A stretch of DNA of 64,000 nucleotides, taken from contig DASZOC010000076.1 of assembly GCA_035550975.1 (NCBI GenBank), positions 48,383 to 112,382 of the forward strand. The letters run 5' to 3'. The notes beneath the pieces are model-generated. The model did not search any database. It saw only the letters and a list, made by a program, of their open reading frames with translations, and had not been told where the DNA came from. The stretch comes from DASZOC01 sp035550975 (GTDB lineage: Bacteria; Actinomycetota; CADDZG01; WHSQ01). Positions 18,732 to 27,704 of the stretch are shown here, piece by piece. A program made the position numbers and the translations under genes. The first letter of the stretch is position 1. Each line of letters opens with the position of its first letter.

Positions 18732-21209
18732 CTAGGCGACCAGCGAGATCAGCTTGGGCGGTTTCGCGATGATCTTCTTCGGATCGCCGTTCAGGTGCGA
18801 TCTCACCTTCCGCGATGCGAGCGCGAGCTCGGTCATGCGGGCCTCGGTGATGTCGGCCGGGACCTTCATCGTGTCGCGGACCTTGCCGTTGACCTGAACG
18901 ACCATCGTCACCTCGTCCTCGGCCGCCAGCGAGGGGTCGAATGACGGCCACGATTCGAAATGGATCGAGGTGTCGTGGCCCAGCCGGCGCCACTGCTCTT
19001 CCGCGAGGTAAGGAGCGATGGGTGCAAGCATCTTCAGAAGCGCGGTGATCACCTCGCGTAGCACCTGCGGGTTTCCGCCGCCGACGCTGCGGTAGCGGTA
19101 CACCTGGTTGACGAGCTCGTGCAGACGAGCGATCGCGGTATTGAACGAGAACGCGCCGTAATCCACCGTGACCACCTTGATCGTCCGGTGCAGATATTTA
19201 CGAAGAGCGTCGTCGGCGGGGTTCAGATGCAGCTCGCCCACGTTGACGACGTCCCGGTTCTCCTCGCACAGACGCCACACGCGTTTCAACCAGTCGTGCG
19301 CGACCGGGCCGATCGCGTCGACGCCTTCGGCAGGCCAGTCGAAGTTCGCCTCGGGAGGGCCGGAGAACAACATGTAGAGCCGCAGTGAGTCGGCTCCGTA
19401 TCTCTCGAACGCCTCTTGCGGCTCGACGATGTTGCCGAGCGACTTCGACATCTTCTTGCCACCCATGGTCACAACACCTTGGTTCAGCAAGTGCGGGAAG
19501 GGCTCGGGGTCCTTGGCCATGCCCATGTCCATCAGCACCTTTTGGAAGAAGCGCGCATAGATCAGGTGCATCACCGCGTGCTCGATACCGCCGGTGTATT
19601 GATCGATCGGCATCCACGCGTCCGATCTGGCGCGGTCGTATGGCATCTCGTCGTTGTGGGGATCCAGATAGCGGTGGAAGTACCACGATGAATCGACGAA
19701 GGTGTCGAGCGTGTCGGTCTCGCGGCGCGCATCTTTTCTGCACTTCGGACAGGGAGCGTGGACCCAACCCTCTGCGGTTGCGAGAGGCGATTCCCCCTGG
19801 GCCGAATCAGAGTTGAAGTCGACGGTCGACGACTCGGGAAGCTCGAGCGGAAGTTCGTCTAAGGGCAAGGGCACCTCGCCGCAGTCGTCGCAGAAGACGA
19901 TCGGGATAGGAGTGCCCCAGTAACGCTGACGGCTGATCAGCCAGTCGCGTAGGCGGAAATTCTTCGCGTGCTTGCCGCGGCCTTCGGATTCCAGCCAGTC
20001 GGTGACTTTCTTTACCGACTCGTCCACCCGGGTGCCGTCGAACAACCCGCTGTTAACCATCTTTCCCGGACCGACGTAGGCCTCGCTCATCGTGGCGGCA
20101 TCGAGTTGGTCTCCTGGCGGTTGGATCGCGACCCGGACCGGCAGGTCGTACCGGCGTGCGAAGTCCAGGTCGCGCGCGTCGTGGGCTGGGACGGCCATGA
20201 TGGCGCCGGTCCCGTAATCCATCAGCACGTAGTCGGCGACCCAGATAGGTATGCGCTCGTCGTTTACGGGATTGATGGCATAGCGACCGAGGAACATCCC
20301 GTTCTTGGCACGCTCCGTCGAGGTGCGATCTATCTCGGAAAGCTTCGCCACCTCCTCTTTGAAGCGGGCTAGCGCGGCTTCGTTGTCGGTCCCCTTCACG
20401 AGCTCTTCTGCCACAGGGTGCTCCGGGGCCATCACGAAGAAGGTTGCACCCCATAGCGTGTCCGGCCGTGTCGTGTAGACGGTGATCGGATCACCACCTT
20501 CGACAGCGAAATCGACCTCGGCTCCGAACGACCGCCCGATCCAATTCACCTGCAGGTTCTTGAGCCGGTCGGTCCACCCCTCGTTCAGTTCCATGTCGTC
20601 CAGGAGCCGGTCCGCGTAGTCGGTGATCTTGAAGAACCACTGCGACATGTAGCGCTTCGTCACCTCGGCGCCGCAGCGTTCGCAGCGACCGGCAACGACC
20701 TGCTCGTTGGCCAAGACCGTCTTGTCGTTGGGACACCAGTTGGCCGGCGCGGCCTTCTTATACGCCAGGCCTCGCTCGTAGAACTTCAGGAAGAACCACT
20801 GGTTCCACTTGTAGAACTCTGGGTCGCTCGAGGCGATCTTGCGATCCCAGTCGAACGAGCAGCCGAGCCGCTGGGCGGATGAATACAGCTTGTCGATGTT
20901 GGAGTAGGTCCATTCCTTCGGGTCGAGGCCCCTCTGGATGGCCGCGTTCTCTGCGGGCAGACCGAAGGAGTCGAACCCGATCGGATTCATCACCTGATAA
21001 CCGCGCATGCGGTAGAACCGAGCGATCGCGTCGTGGATCGAGAAGATCTCGACGTGGCCCATGTGCATGTCGCCAGACGGATAGGGATACATCGTGCACG
21101 TGTAGCGCTTCTCGCCCTCGGGGAAGTCCGGAGCCGACCAGTAGTTGTGACCGATCCACTCCTTCATCCACCGTTGTTCGACGGCGGAATGGTCGTAGTC
21201 GCGCTCCAT
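18732..21209 (-). CDS. leuS: Leucine--tRNA ligase
   Basis: 825 residues, bacterial LeuRS length. The class I HIGH motif appears as HMGH at 49-52, the editing CP1 domain begins with the threonine-rich YTTRPDTLWGATFFVMAPEHP, and KMSKS is at about residue 586. Cysteine pairs CDDCGEVP and CPKCRKD belong to zinc modules in the connective regions. It charges tRNA-Leu and edits mischarged norvaline or isoleucine. It is last in a minus-strand series after the ABC exporter pair and a lipoprotein gene with a 16-base gap, so there is no room for a T-box leader. Confidence 0.98.
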   Translation of the reverse strand: MERDYDHSAVEQRWMKEWIGHNYWSAPDFPEGEKRYTCTMYPYPSGDMHMGHVEIFSIHDAIARFYRMRGYQVMNPIGFDSFGLPAENAAIQRGLDPKEWTYSNIDKLYSSAQRLGCSFDWDRKIASSDPEFYKWNQWFFLKFYERGLAYKKAAPANWCPNDKTVLANEQVVAGRCERCGAEVTKRYMSQWFFKITDYADRLLDDMELNEGWTDRLKNLQVNWIGRSFGAEVDFAVEGGDPITVYTTRPDTLWGATFFVMAPEHPVAEELVKGTDNEAALARFKEEVAKLSEIDRTSTERAKNGMFLGRYAINPVNDERIPIWVADYVLMDYGTGAIMAVPAHDARDLDFARRYDLPVRVAIQPPGDQLDAATMSEAYVGPGKMVNSGLFDGTRVDESVKKVTDWLESEGRGKHAKNFRLRDWLISRQRYWGTPIPIVFCDDCGEVPLPLDELPLELPESSTVDFNSDSAQGESPLATAEGWVHAPCPKCRKDARRETDTLDTFVDSSWYFHRYLDPHNDEMPYDRARSDAWMPIDQYTGGIEHAVMHLIYARFFQKVLMDMGMAKDPEPFPHLLNQGVVTMGGKKMSKSLGNIVEPQEAFERYGADSLRLYMLFSGPPEANFDWPAEGVDAIGPVAHDWLKRVWRLCEENRDVVNVGELHLNPADDALRKYLHRTIKVVTVDYGAFSFNTAIARLHELVNQVYRYRSVGGGNPQVLREVITALLKMLAPIAPYLAEEQWRRLGHDTSIHFESWPSFDPSLAAEDEVTMVVQVNGKVRDTMKVPADITEARMTELALASRKVRSHLNGDPKKIIAKPPKLISLVA

Positions 21210-21225
21210 GCGCGAACCCTAAACG

Positions 21226-21984
21226 TCAGTCACAACTCCCGAAGGGCGACCCAGCGAACTCTGAGAAGTCCTCGACGGCGAGGTTTTTCACCGTGTGCTT
21301 CTCGGTCAGGGCGGGAACCAGCGTCAGCAGCGAGCCGTCGGCGCGGAAGAAACGTCTCTCGACCTCGTAGACGTCGGCCGCGCTCCCGGACGGTACGGCG
21401 GCGCTGAGTACGACGAAGCCGTCTCTCGTCGCGCAGTCGACCGCTTCCATGTGCCCAACGCTGCCCCCGAACGCGAGCAAAGCATCCTTCCCGAGCTCTT
21501 GCGCGAAGGGACCGGGACCTTTGCCGTCGAGATCGACGCGAGCGAGCCCATCGCCGGTCGCCGTGAACACCCCTACGAACTCCGTCGATGCACCCATCTC
21601 GATGTTGACCACCACCTCGTCGCCCGTTACGTCGTTGATCGGGACCACGAGGCGCACTGCCGGCTCCGGCAGGGAGCGCTCGGCTCCCGACGGGTCCACG
21701 GGTGCCGACATCAACCGGGCACCCGTGTCGACCACGACGAAGGACCGACATCCAGGTTCGGCGTCCTCGTCGCGCGCAAGGTAGACCGTGTCCGCCGAGC
21801 CATCACCGTCGACATCGCCCTCGAGCGACCGTTCCGGGTCTTCGTTGGCGCGTATGACCGAAGCTTCATTGCGACAATCCGATCCCGTCACTACCTCCTG
21901 CGTCACCGGCGTGTTGCCTCGGTCGGGGTCGCCGGTGCAAGCAACGGCCACCAGGCACAGGACAGACCCGAGCGCGATGCGCAT
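21226..21984 (-). CDS. Probable lipoprotein with a VCBS/EF-hand-like repeat, function unknown
   Basis: 252 residues. The N-terminus has a lipoprotein signal ending in LVAVAC, so Cys16 is the likely lipidated residue. A calcium-loop-like DVDGDGSADTVY at about 58-69 is typical of VCBS or FG-GAP propeller-type repeats; a second weaker unit is LARVDLDGKG. Four further Cys could form disulfides outside the cell. It starts 1 base after the ABC transporter stop and precedes leuS by 16 bases. Secretion is well supported by sequence; any role in the exporter's function is inference from position only. Confidence 0.7.
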   Translation of the reverse strand: MRIALGSVLCLVAVACTGDPDRGNTPVTQEVVTGSDCRNEASVIRANEDPERSLEGDVDGDGSADTVYLARDEDAEPGCRSFVVVDTGARLMSAPVDPSGAERSLPEPAVRLVVPINDVTGDEVVVNIEMGASTEFVGVFTATGDGLARVDLDGKGPGPFAQELGKDALLAFGGSVGHMEAVDCATRDGFVVLSAAVPSGSAADVYEVERRFFRADGSLLTLVPALTEKHTVKNLAVEDFSEFAGSPFGSCD

Positions 21985-21985
21985 G

Positions 21986-23770
21986 TCAGGCGGCTTGCAC
22001 GTTTCCCAGCCACGACCGGTACAGGCTCGCGTAGATCCCGCCGGCCGCCACCAGCTCGCGGTGGTTACCGCGTTCGACTATCTCGCCGCGGTCGAACACG
22101 AGCACGTAATCAGCACGCTCGGCGGTGCTGAGCCGGTGCGCGATCGTCAACGTCGTGCGGCCGCGAGACAATCGCTCGAGGGCCTGGGTGAGCGCCGCTT
22201 CGGTCTCTGGGTCCACCGCGCTGGTTGCCTCGTCCAGGATCAGCAGACCCGGATCGGCGATCTGGGCGCGGACGAGGGCAACGAGCTGTCGCTCCCCGAC
22301 CGAAAGGCTCTCGCCTCGCTCACCGACCTCCGTGTCCAGACCGTGCGGCCTCCGTTGCACCCACTCGGTTAGACCCAGCTCGGCGAATGCCGCCTCGATG
22401 GCCGCGTCCGTAGCGCCGTCGCGACCGTACCGAACGTTCTCTCTGATGGTCGTGTCGAACAGGAACCCGTCCTGGGGGACCATCCGGATGGCCATACGAC
22501 GCGACTCGGTGCTGACCTCGCGGAGATCCACTCCTCCGACGAGGATGCGCCCTTCGTCGGGGTCCGCCAAGCGACAGATGAGCTTCGCGAAGGTCGTCTT
22601 GCCGCAGCCGGTCTCGCCGACGATCGCGACCCGGGCCCCGGCATAGACGTCGACGTCGATGCCCTTGAGGACGAGACCACCCTCACGGTAGGCGAACTTG
22701 AGGTTCTCGGTTACGACGGAAAGGGGGCCCGGCGCGAGCACGACCCCGGGATCGGGCTCGACGACGTCCACGGGAATGTCCATCACGCCGAGCACCTTGC
22801 GCCACGCCGCGATCGCGGTCTGCGTCTGGTCGAAGGTCTCGGCCATCTCTCCCAGTGGTTGGAGGAACAGGCTGACCAGGAACATGAACGCCACGACCTC
22901 TCCCGCCGTCATCCCCCATGCCGGTCCGTAGACCACCCCTACGAACAACACGGCGGCCATGGCGATGCCGCCGAAGAAATCGCTGATCGGAAGGGTCGTC
23001 GCCTGGAACCGGTTCGCGTGGATGACCGAGCGGTACTGGGCCTCGATCGCGCCCTTCAGGCGCTGATCCATCCGTTCGTCGTATCCGTACGCCCGGATGA
23101 CCGCGGCTCCCGTGACGCTCTCGGATATCTCCGACAGTGTGTTGGCAACCTTCGTCCGAACGTCCTCATAAGCCGCGAGCAGACCTCGCTGCAGCCAGCG
23201 CAGGACGAGGATCACGGGAAGGACCATGAATAACACCACGGATGCCAGCCGCCACGAGTAGGCAAACATGGCGATCATCGTCCCGAGCATCAACGTCCCG
23301 CCGAGGATCCACGACAAGGCTCCCCACTCCATGAACTGCAGCAGCTGATCGATGTCCGACGTGACCCGCGTGACGTAGGTACCGCGCCGCGTCGAGCTCT
23401 GCTCCGCGATGCTCAGACGGTGGATGTGCGCGAAGACCCTCGTCCGTAGCGATTTGAGCGCGAGCTCGGACGCCGAAACCATCCTGATGAACGTCGCCCG
23501 GCCGGCCAGGTAGACCGCGACCACACCGACCGCCGCCAGCGCACACCACGTGTAGACGAAGCGCGGCCGGAAACCGTCCACCAGCCCCTTGTCGAGGATC
23601 TGCTGGATCAGGATCGGGATCATCAGACTGCCAAGCGAATAGGCCATCGCAAGTCCGATCGTGTAACCAAGCCCCTTGCGCATCTCGACGCTGTCGGCGA
23701 GCCCGCGCTTCAGGATCTTGAACGCGCCCTGCACCGGCTTGCCCCCATGGGAGCTCTCCCACCAGCTCAT
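21986..23770 (-). CDS. ABC exporter half-transporter, subunit with degenerate signature motif
   Basis: 594 residues: six-helix type IV exporter membrane domain (about 30-330) and nucleotide-binding domain. Walker A GETGCGKTTF is at about residue 388 and Walker B LLILDEATSAVD with the catalytic Glu at about 510, followed by an intact switch His (LTIAHRLSTAE). The ABC signature is LSVGERQ instead of LSGGQRQ. This complements the partner encoded just upstream (4-base overlap), so the pair forms a heterodimeric exporter of the BmrCD/TM287-288 kind with one consensus and one degenerate ATP site. The substrate (drug, lipid or peptide) cannot be told. Confidence 0.95.
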   Translation of the reverse strand: MSWWESSHGGKPVQGAFKILKRGLADSVEMRKGLGYTIGLAMAYSLGSLMIPILIQQILDKGLVDGFRPRFVYTWCALAAVGVVAVYLAGRATFIRMVSASELALKSLRTRVFAHIHRLSIAEQSSTRRGTYVTRVTSDIDQLLQFMEWGALSWILGGTLMLGTMIAMFAYSWRLASVVLFMVLPVILVLRWLQRGLLAAYEDVRTKVANTLSEISESVTGAAVIRAYGYDERMDQRLKGAIEAQYRSVIHANRFQATTLPISDFFGGIAMAAVLFVGVVYGPAWGMTAGEVVAFMFLVSLFLQPLGEMAETFDQTQTAIAAWRKVLGVMDIPVDVVEPDPGVVLAPGPLSVVTENLKFAYREGGLVLKGIDVDVYAGARVAIVGETGCGKTTFAKLICRLADPDEGRILVGGVDLREVSTESRRMAIRMVPQDGFLFDTTIRENVRYGRDGATDAAIEAAFAELGLTEWVQRRPHGLDTEVGERGESLSVGERQLVALVRAQIADPGLLILDEATSAVDPETEAALTQALERLSRGRTTLTIAHRLSTAERADYVLVFDRGEIVERGNHRELVAAGGIYASLYRSWLGNVQAA

Positions 23771-25527
23771 GCGGTCGCCCTTTCGTAGGCCCGGACCATG
23801 GCTTCGTAGCCCGGGTGACGGAGCAGCTCGAGGTGAGGGCCCTCCGCGACGATCCGGCCGCTCTCGAGGAACAGGACGCGGTCCGCCAGCGAGATCGTCG
23901 AAACCCGATAGGCGATGACGATCAGGGTCGTTGCCAGCTCGTCGCGGAGCCCCTCGAGGATCGCGTGTTCGATCGTCGGGTCGACCGACGAGGTCGCGTC
24001 GTCCATGACCAACAGTCGCGGGTTGCTCAGCAGAGCTCGGGCGAGCGCCACCCGCTGCCGCTGACCGCCCGACAACGTGACACCACGCTCGCCGACGACC
24101 GTGTCGTAGCCGTCGGGCAGCCGCTCGATGAAGTCATGGGCTTGAGCGAGACGCGCGACCCGCTCGACCTCGGCGTGACCGACGCTTCGCTCTAGCGTGA
24201 TGTTCTCGCGGATCGTCGTTGCGAACAAAAAGCTCTCTTGGAAAACGATCGCCACGTTCGACCGAAGATCTCGCGTCGTCACCTTCCGCAGGTCGATCCC
24301 GCCCAACTCGATCGTCCCTGTCTGGGGATCGGCGAGGCGAACGAGCAACTCCGCCAGCGTCGACTTACCCGAGCCCGTCGAGCCGACCAGGGCGACCGAT
24401 TCGTTCGGGGCGACCTCGAAGGTGATGTCCTTCAGGACCTCGTGGACGCCGTAGGCGAAGGAGACGCCGTCGCCGCGCACCGACAGGGGCGCGTCGGTCA
24501 GGGTTGCCCCGTCCACGACGTCGGCCAGCTCGCTGTGTTGTTCGTAGACCTCCTCGAGGCGGCCCCGTCCCACGACGGCTCTGGGGATGTCGCTCAGGAC
24601 CCAACCGATCAGGCGCATCGGGAAGGCGATCAGCTGGAACAGGCTGACGAACTGCACCAACACACCGATCGATACGTCGCCCGTCGAAACGCGCCATGAA
24701 CCCAGCGCGAGCAACACGATGACGCCCAGGTTGGGGATCCCGTCGAACGCCGGCTCGAAACCCGCGCGCAGGTGACCGAACCGGACCCGGTGCTGTCTCA
24801 GGGCGTCGGCCTCGCGCTCGAGCCGAGCGATCTCGGCGGCCTCGCGGCCCAAGGTCTTGACGACGAGTGCGCCGTCGAAGCTCTCGTGCGCGACCGAGGA
24901 CACCCTCCCCATGGCTTTCTGTGCCTCCGACGCGGGCGGCTCCACCTTTACGCCGAACGACCGGTTCAAGAAGGTCATCACCGGCATCACCGACAATCCG
25001 ATAAGGGCAAGGAAGGGGTCGGTGATTACCAGTGCAGCCGTCGCGAACAGGATCAACAGGATGGCGGCCGTCGAGAAGGGCAGCGGATGCAGGATCTCGG
25101 TCGCCGCTTCGACGTCTGCCTCCGCGTGCGCAAGTAACTCGCCGGCCGATTCGGACCGGTGATAGGCGAGCGGCAGCCTCCGGTAGGTGTCGATGACCCT
25201 CGTCCGCAGCGTGCGCTGCACCCGGGCGGCGGTCAGCCCCGCGAAATAGCGACGGACGACGATCGCCCCGGCCCGCAGGAGAGCGACGCCGAGCACCAGG
25301 AACACGCCCCACAGGACCCTGTCGCGCGGAACCTCTCCGTCTCGGAAGGCGGGGACGATCACCTGGTCGGTGACCTTGCCGAGCACGACCGCGCTCGCCA
25401 CGGTCGCGGCCGCGAACGTCCCGGCCCCCGTCACCGCGATCGTGAAGGGCAATGGGTGCATCTTTATGTAGCTCCAGATGACTCGGAGCCCGCGCGCAAG
25501 CACGGATGGATCGGTCTTGGTGCTCAT
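23767..25527 (-). CDS. ABC exporter half-transporter, subunit with non-catalytic Walker B and switch region
   Basis: 586 residues with six transmembrane helices and a C-terminal ATPase domain. Walker A GSTGSGKSTL is at about 384, signature LSGGQRQRVALARA is canonical at about 486, but Walker B reads LLVMDDATSSVD with Asp in place of the catalytic Glu (about 508), and the switch histidine is Tyr (LIVIAYRVSTIS, about 539). The degenerate composite site would thus pair this Walker A/B with the LSVGE signature of the partner. The two genes overlap by 4 bases. No dedicated regulator is adjacent; the upstream 129 bases separate it from tRNA-Ala. Confidence 0.95.
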   Translation of the reverse strand: MSTKTDPSVLARGLRVIWSYIKMHPLPFTIAVTGAGTFAAATVASAVVLGKVTDQVIVPAFRDGEVPRDRVLWGVFLVLGVALLRAGAIVVRRYFAGLTAARVQRTLRTRVIDTYRRLPLAYHRSESAGELLAHAEADVEAATEILHPLPFSTAAILLILFATAALVITDPFLALIGLSVMPVMTFLNRSFGVKVEPPASEAQKAMGRVSSVAHESFDGALVVKTLGREAAEIARLEREADALRQHRVRFGHLRAGFEPAFDGIPNLGVIVLLALGSWRVSTGDVSIGVLVQFVSLFQLIAFPMRLIGWVLSDIPRAVVGRGRLEEVYEQHSELADVVDGATLTDAPLSVRGDGVSFAYGVHEVLKDITFEVAPNESVALVGSTGSGKSTLAELLVRLADPQTGTIELGGIDLRKVTTRDLRSNVAIVFQESFLFATTIRENITLERSVGHAEVERVARLAQAHDFIERLPDGYDTVVGERGVTLSGGQRQRVALARALLSNPRLLVMDDATSSVDPTIEHAILEGLRDELATTLIVIAYRVSTISLADRVLFLESGRIVAEGPHLELLRHPGYEAMVRAYERATA

Positions 25528-25656
25528 CGGGTCCCTCTCAGTGGCGTCCGGATGGACGCGCCGAAGAATGCTCGAATGAACGGGCAGCGGCCGGCGGGCG
25601 ACGCCTAGTGTGCAACATTTTCGCTCGTAAGGGAACCAAGCTGGGGCGATTTCTCG

Positions 25657-25732
25657 TGGTGGACCCGGCCGGGATCGAACCGGCTACCCCCACACTGCCA
25701 GTGTGGTGCTCTACCAAGTGAGCTACGGGCCC
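25657..25732 (-). tRNA. tRNA-Ala (anticodon GGC)
   Basis: Full cloverleaf on the minus strand with encoded CCA: acceptor GGGCCCG pairs with CGGGTCC including the G3-U70 wobble that identifies alanine tRNA, anticodon arm CCACA/TGTGG with loop CTGGCAG (anticodon GGC), and T arm containing GGTTCGATCC. It reads GCC codons. Confidence 0.95.
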
Positions 25733-25948
25733 TGGAGAGGCGACAGTCTACGCGGTGCGCCGTAGACGCTTCCCGCTCACGTTGGTCGCGCGGTCCGTGC
25801 GGTCGGCGTCCGTCCGGTCGAGGACACGCGGCTGTCGGAGCGAGCAGTGATCCGTCGAGTGGAGCGCCGAGGCCGGATATCGAACCTCATCTCCACTCGG
25901 CGATGAAAAGGTGTGGGCCGCGGGCATGCTAGATAGACCGTCATCTAT

Positions 25949-25978
25949 ATTGACAAGTGTCGATGCAGGTGCGATTAT
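25949..25978 (+). promoter_or_regulatory. arsR-arsM promoter with overlapping inverted-repeat operator
   Basis: A -35 box TTGACA (25950-25955), 17-base spacer and -10 box GATTAT (25973-25978). An inverted repeat ATTGACA-AG-TGTCGAT (25949-25964, 6 of 7 positions symmetric) lies over the -35 box, where binding of an ArsR-family repressor would block polymerase. The arsR ATG is only 8 bases after the -10 box, so the transcript should be leaderless. Confidence 0.6.
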
Positions 25979-25985
25979 CGGCGCG

Positions 25986-26342
25986 ATGACGCCCACAACC
26001 GGCCCGCCAGAGCCTCCCCTCGCTTGCTGCTCCCCTCTCAGCGCGGCGAGGATCTCGCCGCAGGACGCCGATGTGGCGGCGGAGTTGTTCAAGGCGCTGG
26101 CGGACCCGAACCGGGTCCTCATCCTGAACCGGCTGCTGGGCTCCGACGACGCCGTGTGCGTCTGCGAGCTCAACGAGGGGCTCGATCTGTCGCAGCCGAC
26201 CGTGAGCTTCCACCTCAAGAAGCTACTCCGCGCCGGCCTGGTGCAGCGGGAGCAGCGCGCCACGTGGGCCTACTACTCGGTCGTCCCCGCAGCCATGAAG
26301 CAACTGTCCCGCCTGTTCGAGACGAAGGAGAGCGCGCGATGA
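25986..26342 (+). CDS. arsR: ArsR-family metalloregulatory transcriptional repressor
   Basis: 118 residues from ATG 25986. A winged helix (about 20-105) contains AELFKALADPNRVLILNRLL and the recognition helix SQPTVSFHLKKLLRAGLV. The metal-sensing pair CVC is in VCVCELNEGL, placed as in As(III)/Sb(III)-sensing ArsR, and an extra CC pair stands near the N-terminus (ACCSP), as in ArsR types that use N-terminal cysteines. It should dissociate from the operator overlapping its promoter when arsenite is bound. An ATG at 25911 would extend through the promoter and is unlikely. The stop overlaps arsM by 4 bases. Confidence 0.92.
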   Translation: MTPTTGPPEPPLACCSPLSAARISPQDADVAAELFKALADPNRVLILNRLLGSDDAVCVCELNEGLDLSQPTVSFHLKKLLRAGLVQREQRATWAYYSVVPAAMKQLSRLFETKESAR

Positions 26343-27094
26343 GCGAGGTACGAGAAGAGGTCCGCAAGCGCTACGCGGAAGCGGCCGTGGCGGTAGACAC
26401 CGGAACGAACGACTCGCCGGCGCAGGCGTCCTGCTGCGCCCCCGACTGCTGCGGCGGTGACGAGCAGGTCTTCGGTCCGACGCTGTACGCGGATCTGGAG
26501 AGCGCCGACCTGCCGGATGCGGCGAAGCTCGCCAGCCTCGGGTGCGGCAACCCGCTGGCAGTCGCGGATCTCAACGAAGGCGAAACCGTCCTGGACCTCG
26601 GGTCCGGCGGGGGGATCGACGTCCTCCTGTCTGCGAAACGCGTCGGTTCGGGCGGGTTCGTCTACGGCCTCGACATGACCGACGAGATGCTCGCGCTCGC
26701 CGACAAGAACAAGGCCGAAGCCGGTGCGACGAACGTCGAGTTCCTCGAGGGGTTCATCGAAGAGATCCCGCTCCCCGACGCGTCGATCGACGTCGTGATC
26801 TCGAACTGCGTCATCAACCTGTCGGCGGACAAGGACGCTGTGTTCCGCGAGATCGCTCGCGTCCTCAGGCGCGGTGGTCGCGTCGGGATCACCGACGTCG
26901 TCGCCGACGACGAGCTGTCACCGGCAGACAGGGCCGAGCGCGGGAGCTACGTCGGCTGTATCGCAGGAGCGCTGTCGTTCTCGGAATATGAACAAGCCTT
27001 GCGCGGAGCCGGGTTCGAATCGGTCGCGGTCACATCGACCCACGCAGTCGCCGACGGGATGCACTCGGCGATCGTCAAGGCGGTCAAGAGCTAG
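26339..27094 (+). CDS. arsM: Arsenite S-adenosylmethionine methyltransferase
   Basis: 251 residues. The SAM-binding motif I is VLDLGSGGGIDVL at about 84-96. The catalytic cysteines known from ArsM are present: C69 (LASLGCGNP), C157 (VISNCVINL) and C207 (YVGCIAGAL); an N-terminal cluster C32 C33 C37 C38 may bind metal. The enzyme methylates As(III) to mono-, di- and trimethyl species. The ATG at 26339 overlaps the arsR stop (ATGA). No efflux pump (ArsB/Acr3) or arsenate reductase is adjacent, so detoxification here relies on methylation unless other genes lie elsewhere. Confidence 0.95.
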   Translation: MSEVREEVRKRYAEAAVAVDTGTNDSPAQASCCAPDCCGGDEQVFGPTLYADLESADLPDAAKLASLGCGNPLAVADLNEGETVLDLGSGGGIDVLLSAKRVGSGGFVYGLDMTDEMLALADKNKAEAGATNVEFLEGFIEEIPLPDASIDVVISNCVINLSADKDAVFREIARVLRRGGRVGITDVVADDELSPADRAERGSYVGCIAGALSFSEYEQALRGAGFESVAVTSTHAVADGMHSAIVKAVKS

Positions 27095-27704
27095 GTTCCG
27101 CTCCCCCGCCGGCGGCGCCACCTGGTCCGCCAGGCGGCCCGCCCGCGCTATCGCCTCCGGCCGCGCTATCGCCTCCCGGGCCGGCTCCTCCGCCTCCGCC
27201 GCGTCGGCGGCGCCGCCCGCGGAGCGACGGCGCTTTCTCACGCTTCGGACCATCGTCGACGGCGGGTGACCGGCCTGAGTCGGCACGTTGGCGCGCAGGA
27301 GCATCCGCAGGGGCGGTCCGTTCTCTCTCACGCTCGCGATCGCGTTCTTCGGCCACCTTCAGCGTGATGCGGAACTCCTGTGGGTACTGCGGAACCCCCC
27401 ATTCGGACTGGAGGTCGCCGATCACCTCCTCGAGCGTCGTGCCGTCGGGAGGAAGCGTCAATGTCTGCGGTCTCTCGCGCGGCAGCGCTCGGACCAGGTC
27501 TTCGGAAGACTTCGGAGACGAAGGCTCGCGGTCTGCGCCGCGTCCCCGTCCGCGCCGCCGTCTGGACCTGCGCGCACCTTGACCCTGCTGCTGCTGCGAC
27601 TGCGGCTGTCTCGAGGCACCCTGCGTCCTCTGCCGCTCGGGCTGATTGCCTCCTCCACCGCCTGAAGGCCGCCGCCTCCTACGACGTCGCCCGCGTCCGC
27701 TCAT
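27084..27704 (-). CDS. Arg/Gly-rich low-complexity protein, function unknown
   Basis: 206 residues from ATG 27704. The ends are disordered: an N-terminal run of Arg with Gly and Gln stretches, and a C-terminal RGRRRRRGGGGG block followed by a Gly/Pro/Ala tail. A short ordered-looking core lies in the middle (LTLPPDGTTLEEVIGDLQSEWGVPQYPQEFRITLKVAEE). Such RG-rich proteins often bind RNA. The gene starts inside the 3' end of rsfS (26-base overlap) and overlaps arsM tail-to-tail by 11 bases. An alternative ATG at 27737 adds 11 residues. The core alone does not identify a family. Confidence 0.6.
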   Translation of the reverse strand: MSGRGRRRRRRRPSGGGGGNQPERQRTQGASRQPQSQQQQGQGARRSRRRRGRGRGADREPSSPKSSEDLVRALPRERPQTLTLPPDGTTLEEVIGDLQSEWGVPQYPQEFRITLKVAEERDRERERERTAPADAPARQRADSGRSPAVDDGPKREKAPSLRGRRRRRGGGGGAGPGGDSAAGGDSAGGPPGGPGGAAGGGAEPSS

